Positions 25,432-32,142 of a DNA stretch of 38,652 bases are shown here, piece by piece; positions within the stretch are counted from its first letter, which is position 1; each line of letters opens with the position of its first letter. Source of the DNA: an uncultured Oscillospiraceae bacterium (lineage in GTDB: Bacteria; Bacillota; Clostridia; Oscillospirales; Oscillospiraceae); assembly GCA_947629915.1 (NCBI GenBank), contig CANRFN010000046.1, positions 1-38,652 on the forward strand, in the 5' to 3' direction. Below the pieces are notes generated by a model that saw only the letters and a program-made list of their open reading frames with translations, was not told the DNA's origin and ran no database searches. Both the position numbers and the translations under genes were made by a program.

Positions 25432-25725
25432 GCGGAAATCGCGAACATTGCGGAAAAATCCCCGTTCAACCGCTACAGCAGGTAAAACAGCCCATATATT
25501 TGCAGGGATCACTTTGTCCAGTTGCGCGCTTGCCACCTTCTCCGGCGCATTCCCGCAGCAGGGGGGGCAGGGACTGGTATTTCCCTCTGCGCAAATGACC
25601 TATCAATGGCACGATATAACACCTGGCACGGAGCCGACTGTTATGGAGATCAGCATTGGCAGACATTGTATTTTACAGACAGAATACCCGAGTTGGCTGG
25701 GCAGCTGTAAAAAGCGCCAAAGTCC
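25432..25725. other. Non-coding interval between the metallopeptidase and the three-gene cassette
   Basis: About 290 bp between two divergent promoters. Several short open frames exist on both strands, but none has a ribosome site or a recognisable protein. GC content falls across it toward the cassette. I see no repeat or attachment-site-like sequence. Confidence 0.5.
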
Positions 25726-25754
25726 TTGTAAACCTCCCCTCATTATGCTACAAT
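25726..25754 (+). promoter_or_regulatory. Consensus promoter of the three-gene cassette
   Basis: TTGTAA (25726-25731), 17 bp, TACAAT (25749-25754) with TGC directly before the -10 (extended -10). The leader to the TTG start at 25837 is about 75 nt. Confidence 0.75.
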
Positions 25755-25836
25755 ACAGGCCTGAGCAGCGGTGAAATGATGCCTGGCAGACGAGATGTGC
25801 GTATATCGGTCAGCGACAAAAAAAGGAGGAGAAAAG

Positions 25837-26292
25837 TTGTTATATGTTTATTTCGAGAACCCGCTCACATTCCCTGTTATCGAAAATGTCGAATATGAGT
25901 TCTCTATGAACGGTTATGCGTTTGATGAAACGGATCAAAAACTGGTGAAAGCCATTGAGCAAGGAGAACTTGTCGGAAACGGGATGTTCCGTGATCGTTT
26001 TGGGTACTGTTTGCATTTAGATGACATGAGTACAGGCAGCAAGGCTGCCATCATCACAAATCATACTCCAGACCGACTAGTAGATCTCCGCGAATGCGGG
26101 ATCAACGCAAAAAGTGCAATCCTTTCGTTTTGCCGATGGGGAAATATCCTGATGGAGTATCCTGAGGCAGGGCTTCTGGACTATACAGGAGGCTCTGACA
26201 TTGATGTTTTTCTGGAGAACCACCGCTTCACAAGCATGGATGATCTGATGTATTATATATCAGATGGGCGATTACTCGAACACTTTGGTTAG
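25837..26292 (+). CDS. Unrecognised 151-aa protein, first gene of a three-gene cassette
   Basis: The start is TTG 25837 (then LYVYFENPLTFPVIENVEY), chosen because AAAGGAGG lies 7 nt upstream; the frame also opens further up but without a site. The protein is soluble, with no signal peptide or membrane segment. Notable parts are the central STGSKAAIITNHTPDRLVDLRECG and a C-terminal acidic stretch (YTGGSDIDVFLENHRFTSMDDL). The overall layout, with a short beta-rich start and a central STG-K-A block followed by R-CG, reminds me of DUF4869-type proteins of gut Firmicutes, but this is a memory-based impression. The stop is followed 12 nt later by the next gene, with AGGAGG between them. The three genes are AT-richer than everything around them. 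Confidence 0.75.
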   Translation: MLYVYFENPLTFPVIENVEYEFSMNGYAFDETDQKLVKAIEQGELVGNGMFRDRFGYCLHLDDMSTGSKAAIITNHTPDRLVDLRECGINAKSAILSFCRWGNILMEYPEAGLLDYTGGSDIDVFLENHRFTSMDDLMYYISDGRLLEHFG

Positions 26293-26304
26293 GAGGAATC
26301 TCTC

Positions 26305-26691
26305 ATGATCACTTTTGGTCACAACCCAAAAGTCGAAATCGACTGTGAACCAGGTATATATATGTTCATAGAATACTCGGCTATTGGAAAAACATATCTG
26401 TGTAAGCTGATTTCACGGGCAAGCGAAGGTAATCTGCCCTATGTGGCATACACATATACGGACTATATTCATGAATTGGATCTCGCCAAGGTGTGTAAAA
26501 AATGCGATGCACAACTTGTTTTTATTGATCGATATGATATGTACTGCGATGATACAGTCCTTCAGAAGCAAATTCTAGATATTTCGCAAAATGCAGTTGT
26601 TCTGATCGATCTGAAAACCGGCAATCTACCCATAAAGCCAAATGGTTTTGTGGTAATCAATAGAACCCCCGATTTATTGGAAGTGTCATAA
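26305..26691 (+). CDS. Minimal P-loop NTPase-like protein (128 aa), second gene of the cassette
   Basis: This short soluble protein has a Walker A-like IEYSAIGKTYLCK at about 22-34. The GKT is kept, but the usual first Gly is replaced by Glu. A Walker B-like LVFIDRYDMY follows at about 70-79, and a further hydrophobic strand ends in Asp (AVVLIDLK, about 93-100). At 128 aa it is about as small as a P-loop domain can be and lacks room for a lid or sensor domain, so it may need the neighbouring proteins to complete its site. AGGAGG is 8 nt before ATG 26305. Its stop overlaps the start of the third gene (TAATG), implying translational coupling. The function is not known. Confidence 0.75.
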   Translation: MITFGHNPKVEIDCEPGIYMFIEYSAIGKTYLCKLISRASEGNLPYVAYTYTDYIHELDLAKVCKKCDAQLVFIDRYDMYCDDTVLQKQILDISQNAVVLIDLKTGNLPIKPNGFVVINRTPDLLEVS

Positions 26692-27458
26692 TGGTATTTC
26701 TCTTTGAAGATAGTCCAACAAGCCTGTTTGCCACATTTCTAACCAAGGCTTTTGATCCCCAAAAGATGCCCAGCTACATCTTTTGCAAAGGCGCACCTGG
26801 TTTGCTTCAAAAAGCCACCGATATCGTCAGTTCGAATCAGAAAGAGGTAGTTGTCCCCTTCCTGGACGTTGTCTATGATAACGTTATGACATACACCCAC
26901 TACATTGGGTTCTGCTCTTTATTCAAAAAGTTTGGCGGGCGTGTAGTTCCAATTCCTGTTGTCTGTACAGAGCACACGTTCGTACGATCCATCAGCAACA
27001 TGGATCTCGTGAAAGATGCAGAATCCTATCGGATCTGTGTAGAGGCACTGGACTGGCACCAATCCGGCCTGATTCAAACCCCGGAAGATATCAAGTTTGC
27101 AAAGAACTTCGAGCATTTTTGCAAGCTGTTTATGATGAAAGGCGTTGTGCCGTGTTTGAGCACATCAAAGGACCAGGCTGAATGTCAAAGCACAAAATTC
27201 CTGCAATACTACACAGATACGTGTAGATGTATGGATGCCCTACCATCTTGCAGGGATGAGACCATTGCGCAGAAAGCTACCCTTTTTCTCTATCAGTACC
27301 CACTCGTGATGAATCAAAACATCTCAATGGATCAATTGCTTGCAGCGAATGAGTCAGCATGTGCATATCTGAATCACCTGTATGAGAAACATGAAACGGA
27401 CAAAAACTTGAACAAAACCTTTAAATTGCTCAGTCTCCGCTCTCTCAAGAAAAGATAG
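26691..27458 (+). CDS. Unrecognised 255-aa protein, third gene of the cassette
   Basis: It starts at ATG 26691, overlapping the upstream stop by one base, with the ribosome site inside the preceding gene or by coupling. It has no signal peptide or membrane segment. The N-terminus MVFLFEDSPTSLFATFL and the later VVVPFLDVVYDNVMTY place conserved-looking acidic residues at the ends of predicted strands (Glu6/Asp7; Asp59; Asp63). A Toprim-like or receiver-like alpha/beta fold could show such an arrangement, but I cannot assign it. A cysteine cluster follows in the second half (YYTDTCRCMDALPSC, about 172-186). The C-terminus is basic and helical. A strong terminator closes the cassette 15 nt after the stop. 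Confidence 0.72.
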   Translation: MVFLFEDSPTSLFATFLTKAFDPQKMPSYIFCKGAPGLLQKATDIVSSNQKEVVVPFLDVVYDNVMTYTHYIGFCSLFKKFGGRVVPIPVVCTEHTFVRSISNMDLVKDAESYRICVEALDWHQSGLIQTPEDIKFAKNFEHFCKLFMMKGVVPCLSTSKDQAECQSTKFLQYYTDTCRCMDALPSCRDETIAQKATLFLYQYPLVMNQNISMDQLLAANESACAYLNHLYEKHETDKNLNKTFKLLSLRSLKKR

Positions 27459-27472
27459 TCCGCTGGTATGAT

Positions 27473-27502
27473 AAAGCCCGCCCCGGCATGGGGCGGGCTT
27501 TT
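27473..27502. terminator. Bidirectional terminator of the cassette and the redox operon
   Basis: Arms AAAGCCCGCCCC (27473-27484) and GGGGCGGGCTTT (27490-27501) with a GGCAT loop. It lies between convergent genes ending at 27458 (+) and 27515 (-), with T-tracts on both sides. Confidence 0.92.
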
Positions 27503-27514
27503 GGTCTCTCTGCA

Positions 27515-27829
27515 TCAGCCGTAGTAGTGCTCGCTGATCTTGTCCATCACCTCGTCCTTGGTGAGCAATCCCACGATCCGCTCCTTGATCTCGCCGTTGC
27601 GGACGAAGAAGATGGTGGGGACGGCGTCGATCTCATTGTCCCGGCCCAGTTTGGGATAGGAACTGGTGTTCACCTTGATGATGTTCACAAAGGGCAGCTC
27701 AGCGGTGATCTCCTCCAGGTACTTGGCCAGCACCTTGCAGGGGCCGCAGGTGTCTGAGAAGAAGTCCACGATGGCAAAGTCCTGCTGCAGCAGGTCCTGA
27801 TAGGTCTCATTGGTGGCGTACTGAATCAT
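27515..27829 (-). CDS. Thioredoxin-like protein with CGPC motif
   Basis: This 104-aa protein has the thioredoxin fold: VDFFSDTCGPCK with redox cysteines 28 and 31, and the cis-proline in VPTIFF. The Trp that normally precedes the first Cys is replaced by Thr. AAGGAGG is about 8 nt before ATG 27829. It is the last gene of a seven-gene minus-strand cluster that also encodes a second thioredoxin, an FTR-like protein, two trigger-factor-like proteins and two ABC exporter subunits. It presumably reduces disulfides in partner proteins, with electrons from the FTR-like protein (inference). Confidence 0.92.
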   Translation of the reverse strand: MIQYATNETYQDLLQQDFAIVDFFSDTCGPCKVLAKYLEEITAELPFVNIIKVNTSSYPKLGRDNEIDAVPTIFFVRNGEIKERIVGLLTKDEVMDKISEHYYG

Positions 27830-27880
27830 CGAAAAGTCCTCCTTAAAACAATCTCGTAAACAGTCTGGCAGATCCGTGCC

Positions 27881-28828
27881 CTACACATACCCTTCTTTGA
27901 GGCGCTCCGGGGCGATGCGCTCCATCTCGTCCATCCACTCCCCGGCCAGGGTGTCCACGAGAAACTCCCGCACCGGGTGCTGCTCCCGGGCCTCTTCGGC
28001 GCTCTTGCCCATGTCCACATAGCGCTGGAGATAGCGCTCATAGTCCGCCTCGGTGAGGGGATTGCCAGCCCGGTCCCGCATGGCCTGTCCCAAAAGGGCG
28101 CTGCGGACCATGGACTCCCCAACACCGGCCCACATGTTGAGGAACTCCTCTTTGGAGCTCTGGAAGTTCTCCCGGAACTCCTCATCGGGGATCTCGTCCA
28201 GCGTGCGGCCCTTTGCCCAGGAGTTCTTGCAAATCTCCCGGAGCGTCTTCCCCTGGGTGGCCTCCACCTCTTCCGGGTCCAGTTCGAAGGCGGAGTTTTC
28301 CTCCACCTCCCGCATGAGTAGGCCGTATACGTTGTCCCCCTGCTCCGCCAGGGCCTCGTCAAACTGTTTGCCCCGGCAGTACTTGATGATGTCCTCACCG
28401 GTGTGAATCCAGGCGATGCCGCAGCGGGCGGCCAGCTCGTCTGTGGGCTCCGGCAGCACCTCCCGGGTGATGCCCTCGATGGTAACGGAGACGGGCTCGC
28501 CCTTCACCAAGACGGTGCCGGTCTCCCCTTGCTTCATGCCAATCATCCCCTGCTCCAGCTCCCGGCTGAAGAGGCCCTTGCCCACCCGGACGGTGATGTG
28601 GTTCTTGTTGAAGCGGGGCACCGCGCCGGCGCAGCTCAGGGTTACCATGTCCTGGTCTGCCACCTCCTCGGCGGATTTCGTCTCGGCGAACCGCCGCAGG
28701 AAATTGCGCAAGTCCTCCTGGGCCCGGTTCTCATCCACGGTGAGGGGGATCTGGAAGGCGGACACGTCAACACTCCAGGGGTCTGCCTCCCGAATCAGCT
28801 TGGATTTCAATCTCAGTTCGTTGCTCAT
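27881..28828 (-). CDS. Trigger-factor-like peptidyl-prolyl isomerase / chaperone
   Basis: This protein is 315 aa from ATG 28828 (MSNELRLKSKLIRE). An FKBP-type domain like that of trigger factor is at about 60-125 (QDMVTLSCAGAVPRF..., VGKGLFSRELEQGMIGMKQGETGTVLV). It is followed by a helical C-terminal half resembling the trigger-factor peptide-binding arm (AEQGDNVYGLLMREVEENSAFELDPEEVE). The N-terminal ribosome-binding domain of true trigger factor is missing or very reduced, and the length is about 100-120 aa short of the housekeeping protein. It is therefore a paralogue with a special client rather than the general chaperone. GGAG lies about 11-13 nt upstream of the ATG, a loose spacing; an in-frame ATG at 28849 is the alternative. 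A strong hairpin lies in the gap to the preceding FTR gene. Confidence 0.75.
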   Translation of the reverse strand: MSNELRLKSKLIREADPWSVDVSAFQIPLTVDENRAQEDLRNFLRRFAETKSAEEVADQDMVTLSCAGAVPRFNKNHITVRVGKGLFSRELEQGMIGMKQGETGTVLVKGEPVSVTIEGITREVLPEPTDELAARCGIAWIHTGEDIIKYCRGKQFDEALAEQGDNVYGLLMREVEENSAFELDPEEVEATQGKTLREICKNSWAKGRTLDEIPDEEFRENFQSSKEEFLNMWAGVGESMVRSALLGQAMRDRAGNPLTEADYERYLQRYVDMGKSAEEAREQHPVREFLVDTLAGEWMDEMERIAPERLKEGYV

Positions 28829-28860
28829 AGCGATGCAGGCTCTCCTTTCCATTCGGCAGC

Positions 28861-28894
28861 GCCGCCCCGGCCGGATCATCCGGCCGGGGGCGGC
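28861..28894 (-). other. GC-rich intra-operon hairpin between FTR-like and trigger-factor-like genes
   Basis: Arms 28861-28874 (GCCGCCCCGGCCGG) and 28880-28894 pair with one bulged G around ATCAT. No T-tract follows in the direction of transcription (GCTGCCGAATGG). It is therefore probably an mRNA-processing, stabilising or partial attenuation structure that sets the level of the two downstream genes. Confidence 0.6.
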
Positions 28895-28902
28895 GCAAAT
28901 TC

Positions 28903-29103
28903 TCACTTTTCCTTGTAGTAGAGCTGGCAGTGGCAGTAGCCCTCAAAGTCCGGGTCTGCACACTGGGCCTTGAACTCCTCGCACACGCACTTGTACTCCG
29001 GCTTCCGCTCCAGGCGGCAGGGGCAGTACCCGCCGGTCTGCTTCAGGCCCTCCCGGACGGTGCGGACGATCTCGGCGTTCTCATTGAGACGGATCTTTCC
29101 CAT
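28903..29103 (-). CDS. Ferredoxin-thioredoxin reductase catalytic-subunit-like iron-sulfur protein
   Basis: This 66-aa protein carries the cysteine signature of the FTR catalytic subunit: CPCR (27-29), CVC (39-41), a further Cys48 and CHCQLYYK (57-59). In FTR these cysteines bind a [4Fe-4S] cluster and form the active disulfide that passes electrons from ferredoxin to thioredoxin. The protein is shorter than plant-type FTR beta (about 110 aa), with closer spacing of the first two motifs, as in other short bacterial versions. The gene lies 14 nt after a thioredoxin gene, its natural partner. No variable FTR subunit, ferredoxin or NADPH-thioredoxin reductase is encoded nearby. Confidence 0.88.
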   Translation of the reverse strand: MGKIRLNENAEIVRTVREGLKQTGGYCPCRLERKPEYKCVCEEFKAQCADPDFEGYCHCQLYYKEK

Positions 29104-29117
29104 GTCGCTCTCCTCCC

Positions 29118-29435
29118 TCAGGCATACAGCAGTTTGGCCAGGTTCTTCTGGAACTCCGCCTTGCTCCCGGCGCCGGTGGTGTGGAAGACCGGCTCGCCGT
29201 TGCGGAAGTAGTATAAGGTGGGAATGAACTCGATCCCGAAGCGCCTGCCGGTCTCCTGGTTGTGGGAGACATTGATGTGCACTAAGTTCAGGAAGGGCAT
29301 GTCCGCCGCCGTCTCCTCAAAGATGGGGGCGAACGCCTCGCAGGCACCGCAGTAGTCCCCGTAGAAGTCCACCACCGTGTACTCCCCGGCGATGCGCTCG
29401 TCAAAATTGGTATCGTTGGCATCCAGTACAGCCAT
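29118..29435 (-). CDS. Thioredoxin-like protein with CGAC motif
   Basis: This 105-aa protein has the thioredoxin fold: VVDFYGDYCGACEAF with cysteines 29 and 32 in an unusual CGAC active site, and the cis-proline in IPTLYY. ATG 29435 is chosen because GGAGGT is 7 nt upstream; a GTG one codon earlier is possible. It starts 3 nt after the stop of the trigger-factor-like gene at 29439 and is followed after 14 nt by the FTR-like gene, so the three are surely co-transcribed. A CGAC site suggests a redox potential different from the CGPC thioredoxin at 27515. Confidence 0.92.
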   Translation of the reverse strand: MAVLDANDTNFDERIAGEYTVVDFYGDYCGACEAFAPIFEETAADMPFLNLVHINVSHNQETGRRFGIEFIPTLYYFRNGEPVFHTTGAGSKAEFQKNLAKLLYA

Positions 29436-29438
29436 CAC

Positions 29439-30341
29439 TCACACCTCCAGATATTGTTCTGCCTCTGCGGACAGGATCTCTATGGCGGCCTCGAAATACA
29501 GCATGTTCCGCAGCTCCTCCGGGGGAAGCTCCGCCTTGCAGGCCTCTACGGTCTTGTGCTCCTGCTCGGCAGACTTGCGGTACTCCGCCTCCAGGGCATC
29601 CTCATCATAGACGGTTCCGTGCTCTTTTGCAACCATCTCGCTTACCGCATCCATGAAGAACCCTGGCTTGACGTCCTCCGCCAGTTTCTCCAGGGCCTGC
29701 TCCTCGGTGAGAAAGTCCGTGCCCTCTTCCGGGATGGTGGGATCTACGCCGGCGGCCACCATGCGGTCGTACATAACCCGGGCGTTCTTCATGGCGAAGG
29801 CATTCCGCTCATTCTCCACCACATCCGCCTCAGACCGGGCGGACATCTGCCGGAGCCAGTAGATGGCGATCTCGGCGGCGGCGTTCTCCCGGCTCTCCTT
29901 TTCCACCCGGCCCCTGTATTGGGCGATGTACTGCTCCAAGGTATCCACGCCCTCCAGTTTGGCCAGACTGTCGTCCAGGGCGGGCAGGGTGTTCCGGAGG
30001 ATCTCCTGCACCTGGAGGGTGCAGGCGGTGCCCCGGATCTGGGTGGCAAACTGCTCGCCGATCTTGCGGTGCAGCACGTCCTGCTCCGCCTGCTCGGCGC
30101 CAGGAAGTTCTCTGCCTGGGTACAGCAGCACGGTGCTCCGGTCCGGCAGGCCCTCTCCGCACTGGGTGCAGCGGACCGCGTCCCCCGCAGACACGCTGTC
30201 TGCGGGGACGGTTTTGGCGTGCCGCAGGGCTACAGATGCCAGGTGTTCCTGGACCTGCTCTTCCGGGATCCGCCAGTGGGTGAGCTCCTCTGGGATGTCC
30301 AAGGTGCGGTAATCAAAGAGCTTGGTGATATGGGATTGCAT
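29439..30341 (-). CDS. Trigger-factor-related protein
   Basis: This 300-aa protein starts at ATG 30341 with TAGGAGAG upstream. The first 60 residues are unique. Around 45-110 a reduced FKBP-like segment with a CTQCG motif is seen (GDAVRCTQCGEGLP..., RGTACTLQVQEILRNTLPALDD). From about 115 it becomes a long helical region like the trigger-factor C-terminal arms (LEGVDTLEQYIAQYRGRVEKESRENAAAEIAIYWL). The PPIase core looks too degraded to be active. It is a divergent relative of the gene at 27881, and the two enclose the thioredoxin-FTR pair. The three additional cysteines in the FKBP-like part might be thioredoxin targets (inference). Confidence 0.65.
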   Translation of the reverse strand: MQSHITKLFDYRTLDIPEELTHWRIPEEQVQEHLASVALRHAKTVPADSVSAGDAVRCTQCGEGLPDRSTVLLYPGRELPGAEQAEQDVLHRKIGEQFATQIRGTACTLQVQEILRNTLPALDDSLAKLEGVDTLEQYIAQYRGRVEKESRENAAAEIAIYWLRQMSARSEADVVENERNAFAMKNARVMYDRMVAAGVDPTIPEEGTDFLTEEQALEKLAEDVKPGFFMDAVSEMVAKEHGTVYDEDALEAEYRKSAEQEHKTVEACKAELPPEELRNMLYFEAAIEILSAEAEQYLEV

Positions 30342-30364
30342 TGTTGCACTCTCCTATCGGAATA

Positions 30365-32125
30365 TTAGATGGTCATCTTGGGGTTGCTGGCCAGCAGATC
30401 GCAGTAGCGGCGGAAGATGGGGCTATTCTGGTACACCTCATCCCGGTTACCGGCAGCCTGTACCTGGCCGTTGTCCATCACGATGATGTGGTCTGCGTTC
30501 AGAACGGTGTTGATGTCGTGGGCAACGATCACGGAGGTGCGGCCCACAGACACCTGGCGCAGGGCCTTGTGGATGGCGTTGGCGTTCTCGGCGTCCAGGT
30601 TGGCGGTGGCCTCATCCAGCAGCAGGTAGTTGGGCTGGGTGATGATCATCCGGGCCAGGGCAACCCGCTGCCGCTCGCCGCCGGAGAGCTTGCCGCCCAT
30701 CTGGCCGAGGTCTGTGTCGTAGCCATCGGGCAGGGTCTCAATGAAGCCCGCGGCGTTGGCCAGGGCAGCTGCCTCTTCCACGCCCTCCTGGGACGGGGTG
30801 CTGTCCAGGCCATAGCCGATGTTGTCCCGGACGGTACCGGAGATCAGCGGGCTGTCCTGCTGGATGTAGCCCATGGCCCGGCGCCAGTCTCCCAGGTTGA
30901 TCTGCTCCACCGGGATGTCCCCAAAGCGGATCGTGCCGCCGTTGGGCTGATAGAGCCGCTCCAACAGGTTCAGCACCGTGGTCTTGCCGGCGCCGCTCGG
31001 CCCTACGATGGCAGTGGTCTTGCCGTGGGGGATGGTGAAGGAGACGTGAGAGAGCACGTCTTTGTCTTGGTACCGGAAGGAGACGTCATCGAAGATGATG
31101 TCCGCCTCGTCCATGGTGAAGGTCTTCTCCTGGTCCATGGACTCCGGCTTCTCATCCAACAGCATGGACACCTCGCTGGTGTTGCCCTGCGCTCTCTTGA
31201 TGTCCATATAGGATGTCATGGGAATGAAGAGGGAGAAAAACAGCATCATGCTCTGGAGATACACAGTGGGAATGGCCGAGGCATCGATCTCGCCGGCGGT
31301 CTGCAGGCCTGCTGCAGTCACCAGGGCCACAGCTGTCATGACGCCCTCCAGGGACATGATAAAGGGGGAGATGATGCTGTCCACCACATCGATGCTCACC
31401 CTAGCGCGGTAGTTGGCATTCAGGACGGCATTGTCCACCTTGTCCTCCCGTGCCTCAGAGGAGGCAGCCTTGATGAGCTTGAAATTCATCAGCCGCTCTG
31501 TCACGAAGCCGGTGAATTGGGCATAGGCATGCTGCTTCTTGCGGTTCAAGGTGAACTGGATCCGGCCGGGAACCACCATCACCACAATCATGTACGGGAC
31601 GGTAAAGAGCAGATTCAGGGCAATCTTCGGATGGATCATGTAGATGGCCCGGAACTGGTTCGCCACAGAGGCCAGACGCACCACTAAGCTCAGGGTGGAG
31701 TACACCTGGCTGGGCAGGAAGTAGGTGTCGTTGGTGACGCGGCTGATGAGGGTAGAGGGGCTCACCCGATTGTACTCCTTCATAGGCAGGCCGATGAGCC
31801 GCTTCCAGAGGGCGTTCTGCATGTTGTATGTCATCTTGTACTCTGCCAGGGACTGGAGAGCAGCAGACACATAGTACAGCGCCACGCTCAGAAGGTTCAC
31901 GCCGATGAACTCCCAGATCAGACCCATGTCGAAGATTTCGCCGCCCATGATCCGGCCCTGCAGCTCGGGGAGCAATACGTCAAAGAAGATGGAGTATCCG
32001 GAGGAGACTACGGCAAGGATCATCATGATCCAGGGCGTGTGGTCTCGGACCACCCGCAGGAAGGGGCCCCAGCTCTGCTTCACATGTTCCGGCTTGTGGT
32101 TTGCAGTTGCAGTATTCGCTTTCAT
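30365..32125 (-). CDS. ABC exporter half-transporter (membrane plus ATPase)
   Basis: This 586-aa protein has about six membrane helices (residues about 30-310) followed by a nucleotide-binding domain. Walker A is GPSGAGKTT, Q-loop YIQQDSP, signature LSGGERQRV, Walker B LLLDEATANLD and H-loop VAHD; all catalytic residues are present. The type is the MsbA/LmrA class of exporters. It lies 17 nt behind a second, related half-transporter gene, so the two probably form a heterodimer. The trigger-factor-like gene follows 23 nt later. The substrate is unknown. Coupling to thiol-redox proteins recalls CydDC (thiol export) or peptide exporters, but this is only a context argument. Confidence 0.92.
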   Translation of the reverse strand: MKANTATANHKPEHVKQSWGPFLRVVRDHTPWIMMILAVVSSGYSIFFDVLLPELQGRIMGGEIFDMGLIWEFIGVNLLSVALYYVSAALQSLAEYKMTYNMQNALWKRLIGLPMKEYNRVSPSTLISRVTNDTYFLPSQVYSTLSLVVRLASVANQFRAIYMIHPKIALNLLFTVPYMIVVMVVPGRIQFTLNRKKQHAYAQFTGFVTERLMNFKLIKAASSEAREDKVDNAVLNANYRARVSIDVVDSIISPFIMSLEGVMTAVALVTAAGLQTAGEIDASAIPTVYLQSMMLFFSLFIPMTSYMDIKRAQGNTSEVSMLLDEKPESMDQEKTFTMDEADIIFDDVSFRYQDKDVLSHVSFTIPHGKTTAIVGPSGAGKTTVLNLLERLYQPNGGTIRFGDIPVEQINLGDWRRAMGYIQQDSPLISGTVRDNIGYGLDSTPSQEGVEEAAALANAAGFIETLPDGYDTDLGQMGGKLSGGERQRVALARMIITQPNYLLLDEATANLDAENANAIHKALRQVSVGRTSVIVAHDINTVLNADHIIVMDNGQVQAAGNRDEVYQNSPIFRRYCDLLASNPKMTI

Positions 32126-32142
32126 GGCTTCGTCCTCCTCTC

